This document shows positions 35,279-46,728 of a stretch of DNA of 64,000 nt, piece after piece. The notes under the pieces are model-generated. The model did not search any database. It was not told where the DNA came from and was given only the letters and a program-made list of their open reading frames with translations. Position numbers and translations under genes: made by a program. The stretch comes from Larix kaempferi (lineage: Eukaryota > Streptophyta > Pinopsida > Pinales > Pinaceae), in NCBI GenBank assembly GCA_027924585.1, contig BSBM01000602.1:9175501-9239500 (forward strand). The letters run 5' to 3'. How positions within the stretch are numbered: the first letter of the stretch is position 1; every line of letters starts with the position of its first letter.

Positions 35279-36294
35279 CTCCAAATTTCAAAATAGAGCT
35301 GTTGTAATGTCAAAGTCATACAACTGCAGCTAGCATTTTTTAGGCGCAGATATAAACGAGTAATTTGACAATACTGCTTCTTTCTTTTCAATTATGGGTA
35401 CAACTCACTCTTTTTTCTGTCCTCCATTGCCTTTAACTGTGTAATTAGACTTTTTATATCAGCGGAAAATCAGATAACAGACATTGTTTGTTTATAAACA
35501 CAGCGCTTCTGTTGTGGTCTAACTTGTATTTACATAAAATCCGGGTTGCTTCTGAAGGTATACTTGTCAACAGGGGCATATTTTTATAAATACAACCAGA
35601 TTTGGATAACTCGTCAATGGAAATTTTTGTGGATGGTTTGTTTAGGGATTTTGTTCATAGTTTTAAATGAGTAAGCCAGTTGTAGTATAGGATGCCTGGT
35701 TCATTTCTTTGATGTTACTGTTGGGTCTCTCACCAATAATATGCATTTTGGGTAGAAAACAAAGTCTTCGACTCACTAGTTCTTTGTCATCTTTTTACAC
35801 ATTCTCTTTTTGTACGATATATTGTAATTGGACTCAACTGCAAGTCAATTAATTCACATTATACTATATTTTTAAGGTCATTCAAGTATCCTAGGGTTGA
35901 TCTTTGTGCCTTGCAGGCTTGTAAGTGTCAAAATTTGAAGCCCTTTGTGCCATCCAAACCTACAAGTTTCTTTGGATGCACATGTGTAACCCACATTACT
36001 TTTTTAGACTTCCTGTGATGCATCAACATGGAAAAGCATAAAATTAAAATTCAGTTTTGCACCATTGCCTGTCGTAGGCATCTCTAGTAGTATTATTTTT
36101 TATTGTTAAATTTAAACTTATTGTCTCAACCACAAAATTAGACGGCAACTTGTTAACCTCTTATGGTCAAAGGCCATTGTTTGGGTTCCTTATGGCGTTT
36201 CGTTTCTTTGAATGATAAATTTTCCACTTCCTTCAATGTCAAATCACTCTAAATATTCCCATGCAATCCATCCATATATTATCCAACCTTTCAC
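35279..36294. other. Non-coding left-arm sequence after mTERF copy 1
   Basis: Flanking DNA shared with 45527-46579. No gene or element terminus recognised. Confidence 0.5.
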
Positions 36295-36509
36295 ATCGGT
36301 CCACTATTGGTCATTAGGGCATTAATTAGTTGAGTAGTTAGTTGGTCACTTTGACTATTTAGTTAGCATTATTGTTCCATAGTATTTTTTGTTCCATGGT
36401 TTTGGTGTGATGCAATCCTATATATGCTTATGCTTAATGATGAGAAGGCAATCAATATGTCCACTTGTGTTTCTTCTTTTTTTGTTTCTCTTGTGTTAAA
36501 ACTTTAACA
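36295..36509 (+). repeat. Copia-type LTR, 5'-truncated, left arm
   Basis: Matches 45210-45443 in reverse complement and ends CTTTAACA right before the primer site TGGTATCAGAGC. The first ~20 bp of the LTR and about 80 bp of flank are missing relative to the right arm. A TATATA-like box and the AT-rich start-site region are kept. Confidence 0.85.
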
Positions 36510-36521
36510 TGGTATCAGAGC
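36510..36521 (+). promoter_or_regulatory. Copia primer-binding site, left arm
   Basis: TGGTATCAGAGC is the standard plant Copia primer site complementary to initiator tRNA-Met, immediately after the LTR end. Confidence 0.9.
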
Positions 36522-37411
36522 GCATGGTTTGATCCATTCTCCGTGATTGTTTTGGGTAAGCCTTTTCACAAAGTGGAAAATGCACACGCATAGATCCGAT
36601 CTCACATCTTTTGGAGGTTGTGGATCAAGACGGGAACACATCGGCGTGGAGGAGTGATGTTTTCTTCACATAGTGAAGAATCAGGCCGTATCTTTTTTAT
36701 TTTTTAATCTCTTGAAACACCAACGCACCTTGTCCCTATCGGAAACCACGCCACCCTTCCATCGACGCACCTGTTGTTAAGGATAAGTGTATCACCGATG
36801 CACTCTGCTCAGAAGAAGCACGACATTGACGCACTTGCTATGAAGGCAAAGCGCGACATTTACTGTTCAGTTGCACTGTTTTTGCCCAACTTGCCCTGTG
36901 ACGCACTGTGCTATCTCTACAAGCTGTGATACTATGTTAAAGGATCTGATTCTTTATCAAATCTCCAGAACCAATATTGAAGAGCAAGTATTACTGACAT
37001 CGAGCCAAAAGCTTGGACAACGTTCCAACATTGTTCAGATCAGATTGGAGAAGATCAAATCTTGCAAAGATCGATCCAAGAGGAGCCTGTGTAGAAAATG
37101 GCAAAGCCTCCATCAAATTTTCCAAGGATCTGAACTTTGAAGGATTGCTAATATCGAAGGAGAAAATGGCTGCATAAAGCCCATGTGAAGGTATTGAAAA
37201 CCTCAAGAACTATTTAAGAATTCTTGACTATGTGAAGTGATATGGCATTGTTTTTTGGTATTATAAAGTAACTTCCTCTTATTTTCTTCAAAAGGCATAA
37301 GAGAGCATAATATTGTTTAGAGAAAGAAGTGCTCACATTTTGTTGAGCCAAAAGGTGATTCTTTTGGTTAAATTGTATAAAGTTTTTTTTTATATCTTCC
37401 AAAATCTATTT
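36522..37411 (+). mobile_element. Copia 5' leader, left arm, cut at the arm boundary
   Basis: Non-coding leader matching 44333-45197. Similarity stops at 37411 after CTTCCAAAATCTAT. No gag follows here, unlike on the right, so the element is cut off by the rearrangement. Confidence 0.85.
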
Positions 37412-38949
37412 CAATACTTATCTTTCTAAACAAAGGTATATATGTATTTGTTATAGTCAATATTTGATTTACAAAATCTTTCCTGCTTTTGTTTCATCCA
37501 ATGTCTATAAACATAAACCATATTGAAAATAAACTATTTTCAATGTAATAGGATATCAATGTACATACAATTTTTAGAGAGGATACATTTATTTCTCTAC
37601 TTAGTTTCCTTGCAAATTTGGCATGGATTGAGCACAGATTGAGTTACTATGCAACTATATTTCTAGAAAGAGAGTGAACAACTCTTGAAGAGAACATGGA
37701 TGAAGAGAAATCACTAACAATGTTCAATGATTGAGCAATCATCTTGATAAACAAGTAATATTATGTTTACTTAAGAACATGTTACAATATTTCGTGACTA
37801 TTGAAATCAACTTCCCCTCAAGATGATACATTCTCCTCTTGTCCAGAATAACATGCAAACTCAAGCTGAATTAGAAACACGAGCAACAACTACCATTGCA
37901 ATGTGTCCTAGTCTCAAAACACTTGGACATGTGACACATCACGAGCACGAATGAGTCATGACCTTTGATGAATCAGGGGAACGAGAGTCATGTGTTGTGA
38001 TACACCAGCATAGATCCAAATCCTAGGCTCTATCAAGAGCTGAGAGGGATCAAATCTCCCAAGGTGCAAACCTCTCCTTGAATAGGTCCTTGAGTGCAAT
38101 ACTTGAGCCACCTAATCCTAAAGCTTTAAAGTCTCTAGTTTAAGTCTCATATTTGCTTTTTACTTTGTATTATTCTTTTTTGTTTATGGCCTTTGTATTA
38201 TTCTTTTTTGTTTACTTTGTATTATTTTGTTACTCGACAAACACTCTAAAATCTCATATTTACTTTTTACTTTGTATTAAAAGTAAAAATTAAAGTCTTT
38301 AGTTTAAGTCTCATATTTACTTTTTACTTTGTATTGTTCTTTTTTGTTTATGACCGACATAATATTTATCACCTAATCCTTAGCTCTAAAGTCTCTAGTT
38401 TAAGTCTCATATTTACTTTTTACTTTGTATTATTCTTTATTGTTTATGGCCGACATAATAATTTTTTTTTACTTTGTATTATTCTTTTTTGTTTATTTTG
38501 TATTATTTTGTTACTTGACAAACTCGACAAACACTCACATGTTACAAGATCTCCCTCATACTGGGTTGTAAGGCGCCTCTCGATGCAATCATGCTTGCAA
38601 TAAGTGTCCCAAGGGCGAAACAAACACCCCATTGCACAACCTTAAGCCTCCACTAGCGAGATATGGCGCGGGCATGAAGTTTTCTACCATATGAAATGTT
38701 GCACCTCTGAACTATTCACCACCATTACAGAGTGCACTTGCAATAAGCTTCATTTGTGATAGCTCATATTGTGACCCTCTCATCATGCCCCTTGCACGAT
38801 ACATTTGCATAGGCATGAATTCAATTATCTTTAGGTAGTGACTTGCATCATCGCTGCTATTTATCTTGTTTAATAAGCAACTTCAACTCATTTGTATGGT
38901 TGGGCATAGTTGTCTCAACAACGTTTTTGAATCTAAGGAGTTGCAATTT
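37412..38949. other. Unique spacer, left part
   Basis: No gene is recognised. It contains the AT-rich repeat tract at 38119-38530. The rest is unassigned, with possible decayed Copia sequence next to 38950. Confidence 0.4.
38119..38530 (+). repeat. Irregular tandem repeat, ACTTTGTATTATTC type
   Basis: Several copies of a unit built from TAAAGTCTCTAGTTTAAGTC, TCATATTTACTTTTTACTTT and GTATTATTCTTTTTTGTTTA occur with partial units between them. Copies start near 38119, 38291 and 38388. Confidence 0.7.
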
Positions 38950-39265
38950 AAAAAAAAAGTGCACTAATCACTTTTGCACCAAATAAATTTTGTAATTCCT
39001 CCCAAATTTCTTTAGAATATTTGTCTACATCAACATGATGTAATTATGTACCTAAAAGAGCAAGATTAATGATTGACTAGGCATTGTTATCTATATTTTT
39101 TCACTCGATTGATTTGTTAGGCTATGTAGGTTTTGGTTCGAATCCTTTGACTATTCCCCATAAGTTTTTATTGATTAAATACATTTGAATATTCACCTTC
39201 CATGTATGGAAATTGTATCCATTGGATTATTCTAAAGGGATTTCCATTTTTAGATTCTCAGAAAA
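38950..39265 (-). pseudogene. Copia Gag fragment in the spacer
   Basis: Minus-strand reading with several stops shows YNFHTWKVNIQMYLI, NLWGIVKGFE and YSKEIWEELQNLFGA, the conserved blocks of the Copia Gag (UBN2-type) core. It lies in the right order and distance after the primer site and LTR at 39526-39763. This element differs from the Copia in the arms. Confidence 0.65.
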
Positions 39266-39525
39266 ATAAACTTAATAATATGTAAATGAGATTTAAATAT
39301 TTTTGAGAAAAAAAATCGTTGTGACGTCATTTAGAGATTTTGTTGGACACAATAGTACTTGGGAATCCTCTTTTTCTTTATTAAAAGTATATCTTTGTTG
39401 TTTTCTTTAAATCTTCTACTCTTTATCATGGATATATTTGTTATTAAACCTTTTCTCTAGCCATAACTTCCCTACTGTGCGAACTTCTAGAGTCCAATGT
39501 TAGTAGGCTCATACGGTTTAACATC

Positions 39526-39763
39526 GCTTTGATACCATGTTATAAAATCGACAATACCTCATACACAAAATATAAATTAGAAACAAAAATAAGAATTTCA
39601 TTAATGATGGAGATATTGATTACATTGATGCTAATTCTCTTTTGTTTGTCTAGTATGTAGTTACATAACCTAACTAACTTTTCTTTAATATATAACCTAA
39701 CTATCTTTTCTTTAAATGCATCTTTTTTTCTTGGAAAATAATTCCTAGGGAAAGTCCTCAACA
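39526..39763 (-). repeat. Copia-type 5' LTR (39538-39763) and primer site (39526-39537)
   Basis: On the minus strand the LTR starts TGTTGAGGAC and ends TTTATAACA, followed by the primer site TGGTATCAAAGC. The 226-bp length is typical of short Copia LTRs. Its Gag remnant follows at 38950-39265. I did not find the partner LTR. Confidence 0.7.
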
Positions 39764-42700
39764 CTTCTCCTTATTTCAAGGATGTTATCCAGTGTAAATC
39801 TGGTGGTGCCTAACTTCCAAGCACCTCACCTGGAGGGAATCGAAGAGAGTCAAACCCTTGGCCTCCCCTTCAATGGGGGTAGAGATATCACATCTAGCTG
39901 ATCACAACTTGGACTGACACTTAGATCTATTTAACCACATATATTAAAATAATACCTATTATAATTAGTTTTGAATACCACTTATGTAACATGCCTTAAT
40001 TACATTAGACATATTGGAGTGTTATACTTCGATAAGATCTTACCCTATATTTTTTTGTCAAATATAAAGGATGAAGGAAAAACAAGGAAAGATGAAGGAT
40101 CTAGAAAGGATAAGGAAAAGCAAAGATTACTGCAAAGTTTGGAGGAGGAAAAAACATTGAAGAGATCAAATGTTTTAGATTCCCTTGAGGAGGATGTGCA
40201 AATTAATTTAACCATGGAAGAATGATGCATGACCACATTTTCCTAGTGAATATATGTTGCATGTACATGTGATCTACCCCTATGCCGCAATCATGTGATC
40301 TACCCATATCCTGCAATGGAATAAAAAATACATTTCTTAATAGTTTACTAGGGTTATTCTTGTGTTCAAAGAGAAAGGCGTTTGAAGTGCTATGAGTGGA
40401 AAATATGGAAAACAATGAAAGATGTCCTCTCATGGACCTTTGAATACTTGATTTTTTTGAACAACCCATGCCAAACAAAATTTCCAAGACACTAAAGGAG
40501 AAAAAAGTTTGGGTTGTTAACTTCGCAATAATCAAAGTTGTTCAAAAAGGCATGCATAGAGATGTTCCTCTCATAGACCTTTGAATAGTTGGTTTTGTGA
40601 ATAACATATGCCAAACAAATTTTCCAAGATAATAAAGGAAAAAGAAGTTTGGGTTGCTAACTCTTTAATAATGAAAGTTGTTCAAAAAAGCATGCATAGA
40701 GATGTTTCTCTCATGGACATTTGAATAGTTGACTTTTGAGAACAACCCATGACAACAAAAAATTCTAAAACACTAAATTAAGAAGGAAGTCTAGGTTTCT
40801 AACTTTGATGAGGCAACATATTTCCTCTTAAACCAAAAAAATTGTATGATGATAATTGGCATTTCCATAACACTTGGGTAAATAAACTTTTATCTTATGC
40901 AATTCAAGTGGTAGAATAATTCATTTCAAAGTTGTCTTTCATTAATACATCTTTATTAGAGAATTTGCTTCAAGTTAATACCAACAACTTATTTTGAGTT
41001 ATTTGGATGGAACATGCAACCAGGACTCTTGAGAAATATTGTAAAGAATCCAAGTTTTCTATCCACTCGCATGTTGAGATGGTGCTTGTACAATGAAGCA
41101 AAGTTTTAATCATTCATTAGGAAAAATCTCTCCCCTAGTCAAATGATAATCTCTGTTCAACACAACCCATTTTAAATAACTACGCACAAACAAGTAATCA
41201 TTAGATGATTTGCTATAAAAAATGAAATACATGTATAAATCTCAAAGTATCTCACTATGTGGTCGTTGATTGGTGATTATGCATTTACAAACCTCAGAGT
41301 ATTTCATTTTGTTTGTGATTTGCCTAATGATAGCTCAACATTTACACATTATAACCTAATGAAGATAAGTTGTGTTTTTTTGTTAATTATCCATATATTG
41401 GATTAAAATGGAAACTAAGAGGATTGGTCGGTGTATGTGAAGATCATGTGTGTATTAACTTAATGAGGTTATTACAACATCAAGTGTGCACCAACCACTT
41501 CACAACATTGAATTGTTAATGGGTGCTTGTACATAGTGTTTTATTTTATTTTTATAAATGGAAACTTGTATTTTTATGAACAATAACCCAAAAATAAGCT
41601 CACTTAAGTAAATAATAGGGCATGTTGGAACCTTGCCAACACCATAAAATAATCTACTTGAAGATTACATCGGCAATATTCAATATAATCAATGGCCACA
41701 TCTGACAAACCCCAAGTAGGGAGGAGCATCCCATCATCATTAGAACCTAGGCTATTGTCACAACAACTCTTAGTTGTCGCTTGACCACAACCCAACATAA
41801 GTTTTTTCTCAAAGAATTATTCTCTTTGGAAAACCCGAGGGATGCTTCCCCCCATTTGTGAACGAAATCCCTAGTAAACATGTTGACATAGACCAGTGCA
41901 CCTACACAAGGGATCCAAACCAAGCACCTAACAACATGAAACTAATTAAATGCTCAAAAACATTGGTGATAATTGATCTAACCAGCTGGGCTTGTGCACA
42001 ATCATTTATATCTTGCAGATTTGACAATTTGTTGATGTTATTGTTGTATTGGATAACCATGTCCCTAAGGTCTAGGTTGAACCCTTTTTAAAACAACACC
42101 CTCAATTACTTCTATTCTAACAACAAGTAAATTGGCTTTGTTAGAATCCATATTGTGATTTGCATTCACCACCACAAAATGAATTAATTGTGATATGGGA
42201 TAACAGGACCCATAAGGCATTAGCTCTAGTATCATAAGAGCTTGTCCATATGAATGACCACAGATTTGATTAATTACTCTAGGTAGGTTGGGAGAGATAT
42301 TTCAAGGGAGAGAAATCTCAGTGGTAAGAACTAGTGTTGAAATATTCCATCGAATAACACACAAAACTTCCTTCGTGGTTGGATATTATCTAAATAAACT
42401 CAACAAATTGATGTTGGTGTGTTGAGATTTCGAATTTTGTATGGATCTTCTTTGTAAAATAATATTACAAATTATCAATGACAATAAAAGTTGTGGTTGA
42501 ACTTAATGAAAAACATGTTTCTATTTTCAAAATAGTTTCTTTGAAAATGGGGAAACATCTCATGATAATGAATGTTGCTTAAAAATTGCTACTCATATAA
42601 AACCAACAAAAATTAGAAAAAAATAAAAATGAAGTCACAAAATCTCCACTATATCATGTCATGAAGATTGTTAAATTGATATATCAATTTTGAGATTATC

Positions 42701-42987
42701 TATATAATTGTCAAATATAGTTGCATTATATTGATATGAAAAAAACTTAAAATAAAAAAAACAATTGAAACTCACCAATTACAATTAACTTTTGAACCAA
42801 TCGTCTATATTACTTTTATTATATTGCATTCTCCCATGTAACGTTTATTATATTGCATTCTCCCATGTAACGATTGTTGCATAGCATGCATTGCTGTTAT
42901 TTTGATAGTTGTAATTAAATGAAGACAAAAGCCATATTATAATTAATGATAGCATTCAAGAGATTTTTCATTCGCTTTCCTTGATAT
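39764..42987. other. Unique spacer, right part
   Basis: No gene is recognised. Contents are three 140-bp tandem units at 40421-40840 and a 31-bp direct duplication of a CGTTTATTATATTGCATTC-type word at 42811-42872. The rest is AT-rich and unassigned. The 3' LTR of the Copia element to the right should lie here, but I could not identify it. Confidence 0.4.
40421..40840 (+). repeat. Three tandem copies of a 140-bp unit
   Basis: Units begin at 40421, 40561 and 40701 with GATGT(C/T)(C/T)CTCTCAT, each followed by GACCTTTGAATA-like and AACAACCCATG-like words and AAAGTTGTTCAAAAA near the end. The third copy is the most diverged. Confidence 0.75.
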
Positions 42988-43200
42988 CTAAAATATCAAG
43001 TTGACAAACTCAATTGTTAAAGTTGAACTTGTTCTCAACTGGGACAATATTCTCGACACTATCAATACATGTTCCTTAATCTCAACTGGGACAATGTTCT
43101 CAACACTATCAATGCCTAAGTGTGGTCTCTGAAACTCAAATGCAAGTGTTCCCAATGGTTTGGTAAACATGCCATCCAATTGCTCCTTAGAGATACAAAA
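42988..43200 (-). pseudogene. C-terminal end of a Copia pol
   Basis: SKEQLDGMFTKPLGTLAFEF is the typical end of Copia RNase H (EQLADIFTKPL type). A short direct DNA duplication at 43020-43110 repeats the IDSVENIVPVE coding segment. Protease, integrase and reverse transcriptase are missing between here and the gag at 43712-44306, so the element has a large internal deletion. Confidence 0.75.
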
Positions 43201-43508
43201 CAAATAATATGTTTATTGCCTCTATGGACTTACATAAAAAATGCAAAATGAGGCCTATTGGTCTATGTCTCAGCTAGGCTTACATTTCATTCAAAAATTT
43301 CAGCTTTACTTTCTTCTTTAATGTGTACTTGGACTACTTCTTCTTTGTCTTCTTGATCTTGATGCTAAGTAGATGTTCTTCAACATATTTTTTGTATTCT
43401 GCAAAATAAATAGTTTCATTGCTTTTTATTGGTACTAGAACATAGTGCAAGTCTTCTTCTTCTTATGTTTCAACATTTTTTTATCTTGTTGTCCACTTTT
43501 CTTGCACA

Positions 43509-43697
43509 CTAAATTTTTTTGTCAGAATCTTTAAAAACATGAATATATTTCAGCTCTTCTTGGAGAGCATTCACATCTTTGTGTTCCTCATCTTCCTCTT
43601 CTCTTGTTTCAATGGCAACTACTTCATCATTCTCTTTAACTATTGCAACTTTTATGCTGCTATCACTTGTCTCTTTCTCTGAGAGACTATCACTCAC
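43509..43697 (-). pseudogene. Acidic coding remnant of the Copia element
   Basis: A 62-codon Glu/Asp/Ser-rich piece (SEKETSDSSIKV, EEEDEEHKDVNALQEELK). It lies between gag and the pol end and probably belongs to the C-terminal part of Gag, separated from it by a stop and frame change. No domain is recognised. Confidence 0.4.
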
Positions 43698-43711
43698 GTC
43701 ACTAGGTACTG

Positions 43712-44306
43712 CTACATTGACAGGTTTGCTTTCACTGTCATAAGCAAACAGAGCTGGATCAACAAACTTTGCTGGGCTTGATCATTGGTTGCCTCATAAA
43801 CACAGTTTTCTTGACTGTCTTCCACTTCACTGTGGGATTCTTGGTGGCTTGCAAAGTCACTTTCTTCTACAACCAGTTTCTCTTCACTAAACTCTGCTTT
43901 CAATATATCCCATGCTTTTTTTGGAGTATAAGCTTTGGCAATATTACGAAAAATGGAATAATCTATACTGTTTAGTATGAGACTTAAGGCAACAACTTGT
44001 CTTCTTTCTTTCTTGAATTCTGTCAAAGTCTCAAATGCTTCTAGATCAAAAGGGTCCTCTTCAACTACAAAATGCCACAAATCTTGTGACCTTAACAATT
44101 TTCTTATTTTTAATGCCCATAGTTCATAATTTTCTCCATCAAAGAACTGCCATAATCCTACTAATGTTAACAGTTTTCTCACTTCTTCAATCTCTTCTGG
44201 TAAGCTCCAAGATTCGATCTTCCTCATGTTCCTTAGCTTCTTCTTCTATAGCAAGTTCATCATCATCATCTCTAAATATGGGGAGATCATGCCAACGAAA
44301 ATTCAT
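43712..44306 (-). pseudogene. Copia Gag, right arm side
   Basis: The first ATG (44306) gives MNFRWHDLPIFRDDDDE and soon runs into a stop. An overlapping frame from 44227 carries the Gag core: GENYELWALKIRKLLRSQDL, VALSLILNSIDYSIF and TPKKAWDILKAEF, a UBN2-type Copia Gag. A frameshift is thus needed between 44306 and 44180. The gag follows the leader (44333-45197) in normal order, so the Copia element is coherent on this side of the palindrome. Confidence 0.75.
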
Positions 44307-44332
44307 TTTTTTTACTTTTGAGCATATATAGA

Positions 44333-45197
44333 TTTTGGAAGATATACAAAAAAAACTTTCTGCAATTTAACCAAAGAAACACCTTTTGGCTCAACAAACT
44401 ATGAGCACTTCTTTCTCTGAACAATATTATGCTCTCTTATGCCTTTTGAATAAAATAAGAGGAAGTTACTTTATAATACCAAAAAACAATGCCATATCAC
44501 TTCACATAGTCAAGAATTCTTAAATAGTTCTTGAGGTTTTTGAAACCTTGACACTGGTTTTATGCAGCCATTTTCTTCGATATTAGTGATCCTTCATACT
44601 TCAGCTCCTTGGAAAATTTGATCAAGGCTCTGTCATTTTCTACACAAGCTCCTCTTGGATCGATATTTGCAAGATTTGATCTTCTCCAATTCGATCTGAA
44701 CAATGTTGGAACGTTATCCAAGCTTTTGGCTTGACGTCAACAATACTTGCTCTTCAATACTGGTTTTGGAGATTTGATAAAGAATCAGATCCTTTAACAT
44801 AATGCCGCAGCTTGTAGAGCTAGCATAGTGCGTCACAGGGCACGTTGAGCAAAAACAGTGCAACTGAATAGTGAATGTCACGCTTTGCCTTCACAACAAG
44901 TGCGTCCATGTTGCGCTTCTTCTGAGCAGAGTGCATCGGTGATGCGCTTCTCCTTAACAACAGTGCGTCGATGGAAGGGTGGCGTGGTTCCCGATAGGGA
45001 CAGGGTGCGTCGGTGTTTCAAGAGATGAAAAAATAAAAAAGATACAACCTAATTCTTCACTCTATGAAGAAAACGTCACGCCTCCACGCCGATGTGTTCC
45101 TGTCTTGATCCACAACCTCCAAAAGATGTGAGATCGGATCTCTGCGTGTGCGTTTTCCACTTTGTGAAACAATCACGGAGAATGGATTAGACCATGC
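44333..45197 (-). mobile_element. Copia 5' leader, right arm
   Basis: Non-coding stretch of about 865 bp between the primer site and gag, shared with the left arm. The arm homology ends at 44333, upstream of the gag ATG at 44306. Confidence 0.8.
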
Positions 45198-45209
45198 GCT
45201 CTGATACCA
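45198..45209 (-). promoter_or_regulatory. Copia primer-binding site, right arm
   Basis: Reverse complement of TGGTATCAGAGC, adjacent to the LTR end, complementary to initiator tRNA-Met. Confidence 0.9.
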
Positions 45210-45443
45210 TGTTAATGTTTTAACACAAGAGAAACAGAAAAGGAAGGAACACAAGTGGGCATATTGATTGCCTTCTCATCATTAAGCATAAGCATATATA
45301 GGATTACATCACACCAAAACCATGGAACAGAAAATACTATGGGACAATAATGCTAACTAAATAGTCAAAGTGACCAACTAACTACTCAACTAATTAATGC
45401 ACTAATGACCGATAGTGGACCGATGAGATTACAATTCTTAACA
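45210..45443 (-). repeat. Copia-type 5' LTR, right arm
   Basis: 234 bp reading TGTTAAGAATTG...ATTAACA on the minus strand. It is complete here, whereas its left-arm copy lost the first ~20 bp. Confidence 0.85.
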
Positions 45444-45526
45444 CTCCACTAAAAGAACTTTGGCAATTTGCATTGTTCTCAATACAAAGAATAGAATATT
45501 GAATGCGTTACACTATGAAAGGTTGG

Positions 45527-46579
45527 ATAATATATGGATGGATTGCATGGGAATATTTAGAGTGATTTGACATTGAAGGAAGTGGAAAATTTATCATTGA
45601 AAGAAACGGAAGGCGATAAGGAACCCAACAATGGCCTTTGCCCATAAGAGTTTAAATTTAAAAGTAAAAAATAATACTACTAGAGATGCCTACGACAGGC
45701 AATGGTGCAAAACTGAATTTTAATTTTATGCTTTGCCATGTTGATGCATCGCAGGAAATCTAAAAAAGTAATGTGGGTTACATATGTGCATCCAAAGAAA
45801 CTTGTAGGTTTGGATGGCACAAAGGGCTTCAAATTTTGACACTTACAAGCATGCAAGGCACAAAGATCAACCCTAGGATACTTGAATGACCTTAAAAATA
45901 TAGTATGATGTGACTTACTTGACTTGCAGTTGAGTCGTGCAAATGAAGACAACATATTTGACTATCTGTCCAATATATCACACAGAAAGAGAATGTGTAA
46001 AAAGATGACAAACATATTTGACTATCTTTCCAATATATCATACAGAAAGAGAATGTGTAAAAGATGACAAAGAACTAGTGAGTCGAAAACTTTGTTTTCT
46101 ACCCAAAATGCATATTATTGGTGAGAGACCCAACAGTAACATCAAAGAAATGAACCAGGCATCGTATACTACAACTGGCCTACTCATTTAAAACTATGAA
46201 CAAAATCCCTAAACAAACCATCCACAAAAATTTCCATTGACGAGTTATCCAAATCTGGTTGTATTTATAAAAACGATGTCCCTGTTGACATGTATACCTT
46301 TAGAAGCAACCCGGATTTTATGTAAATACAAGTTAGACCACAACAGAAGGCGCTTTGTTTATAAACAAACAATGTCTGTTATCTGATTTCCCGCTGATAT
46401 AAAAAGTCTAATTACACAGTTAAAGGCAACGGAGGACAGAAAGAAGAGTGAGTTGTACCTATAATTGAAAAGAAAGAAGCAATATTGTCAAATTACTCGT
46501 GTTTATATCTGCTCCTAAAATATGCTAGCTGCAGTTGTATGACTTTGACATTACAACAGCTCTATTTTGAAATTTGGAG
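45527..46579. other. Non-coding right-arm sequence between Copia LTR and mTERF copy 2
   Basis: Shared with the left arm (35279-36294). Contains a private tandem duplication of about 60 bp with starts near 45950 and 46009 (ACA(A)ACATATTTGACTATCT), single in the left arm. Confidence 0.6.
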
Positions 46580-46585
46580 TTTATT
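46580..46585 (-). terminator. Candidate poly(A) signal of mTERF copy 2
   Basis: TTTATT on the plus strand is AATAAA for the gene, in the position matching copy 1. Confidence 0.4.
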
Positions 46586-46728
46586 GTGCCAAGAGAAGCC
46601 AACCCATGGAGATGTATAACTGTCATAAGATGGAAGTCTTCATGTTCTCGGGCAACTGAAGAAAAGAAAAGAACTTTAAAAAGAAAATGAATGCAGAGAA
46701 ATATTCATGTGGAAACTCCTGACGAACT

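Larger units (their letters stand above)
21093..37411 (+). repeat. Left arm of the large inverted duplication
   Basis: Pairs in reverse complement with 44333-59178. Anchors: 21093 with 59178, 21683 with 58586, 25006 with 57063, 33965 with 47886, 36509 with 45210, 37411 with 44333. Differences from the right arm are 1.8 kb present only here (22450-24259), a 232-bp loss inside the solo LTR, a 64-bp tandem duplication (32749-32876) and a loss of about 100 bp before the Copia LTR (36294/36295). The outer limit is set by the LINE in the right arm, so the true homology may extend further left. Confidence 0.93.

Noticed and set aside
39780-39900. tRNA-like B-box word near GGGAATCGAA suggesting a SINE
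   Set aside because: No matching A box, no poly(A) or poly(T) end and no target duplication were seen, so a SINE cannot be supported.
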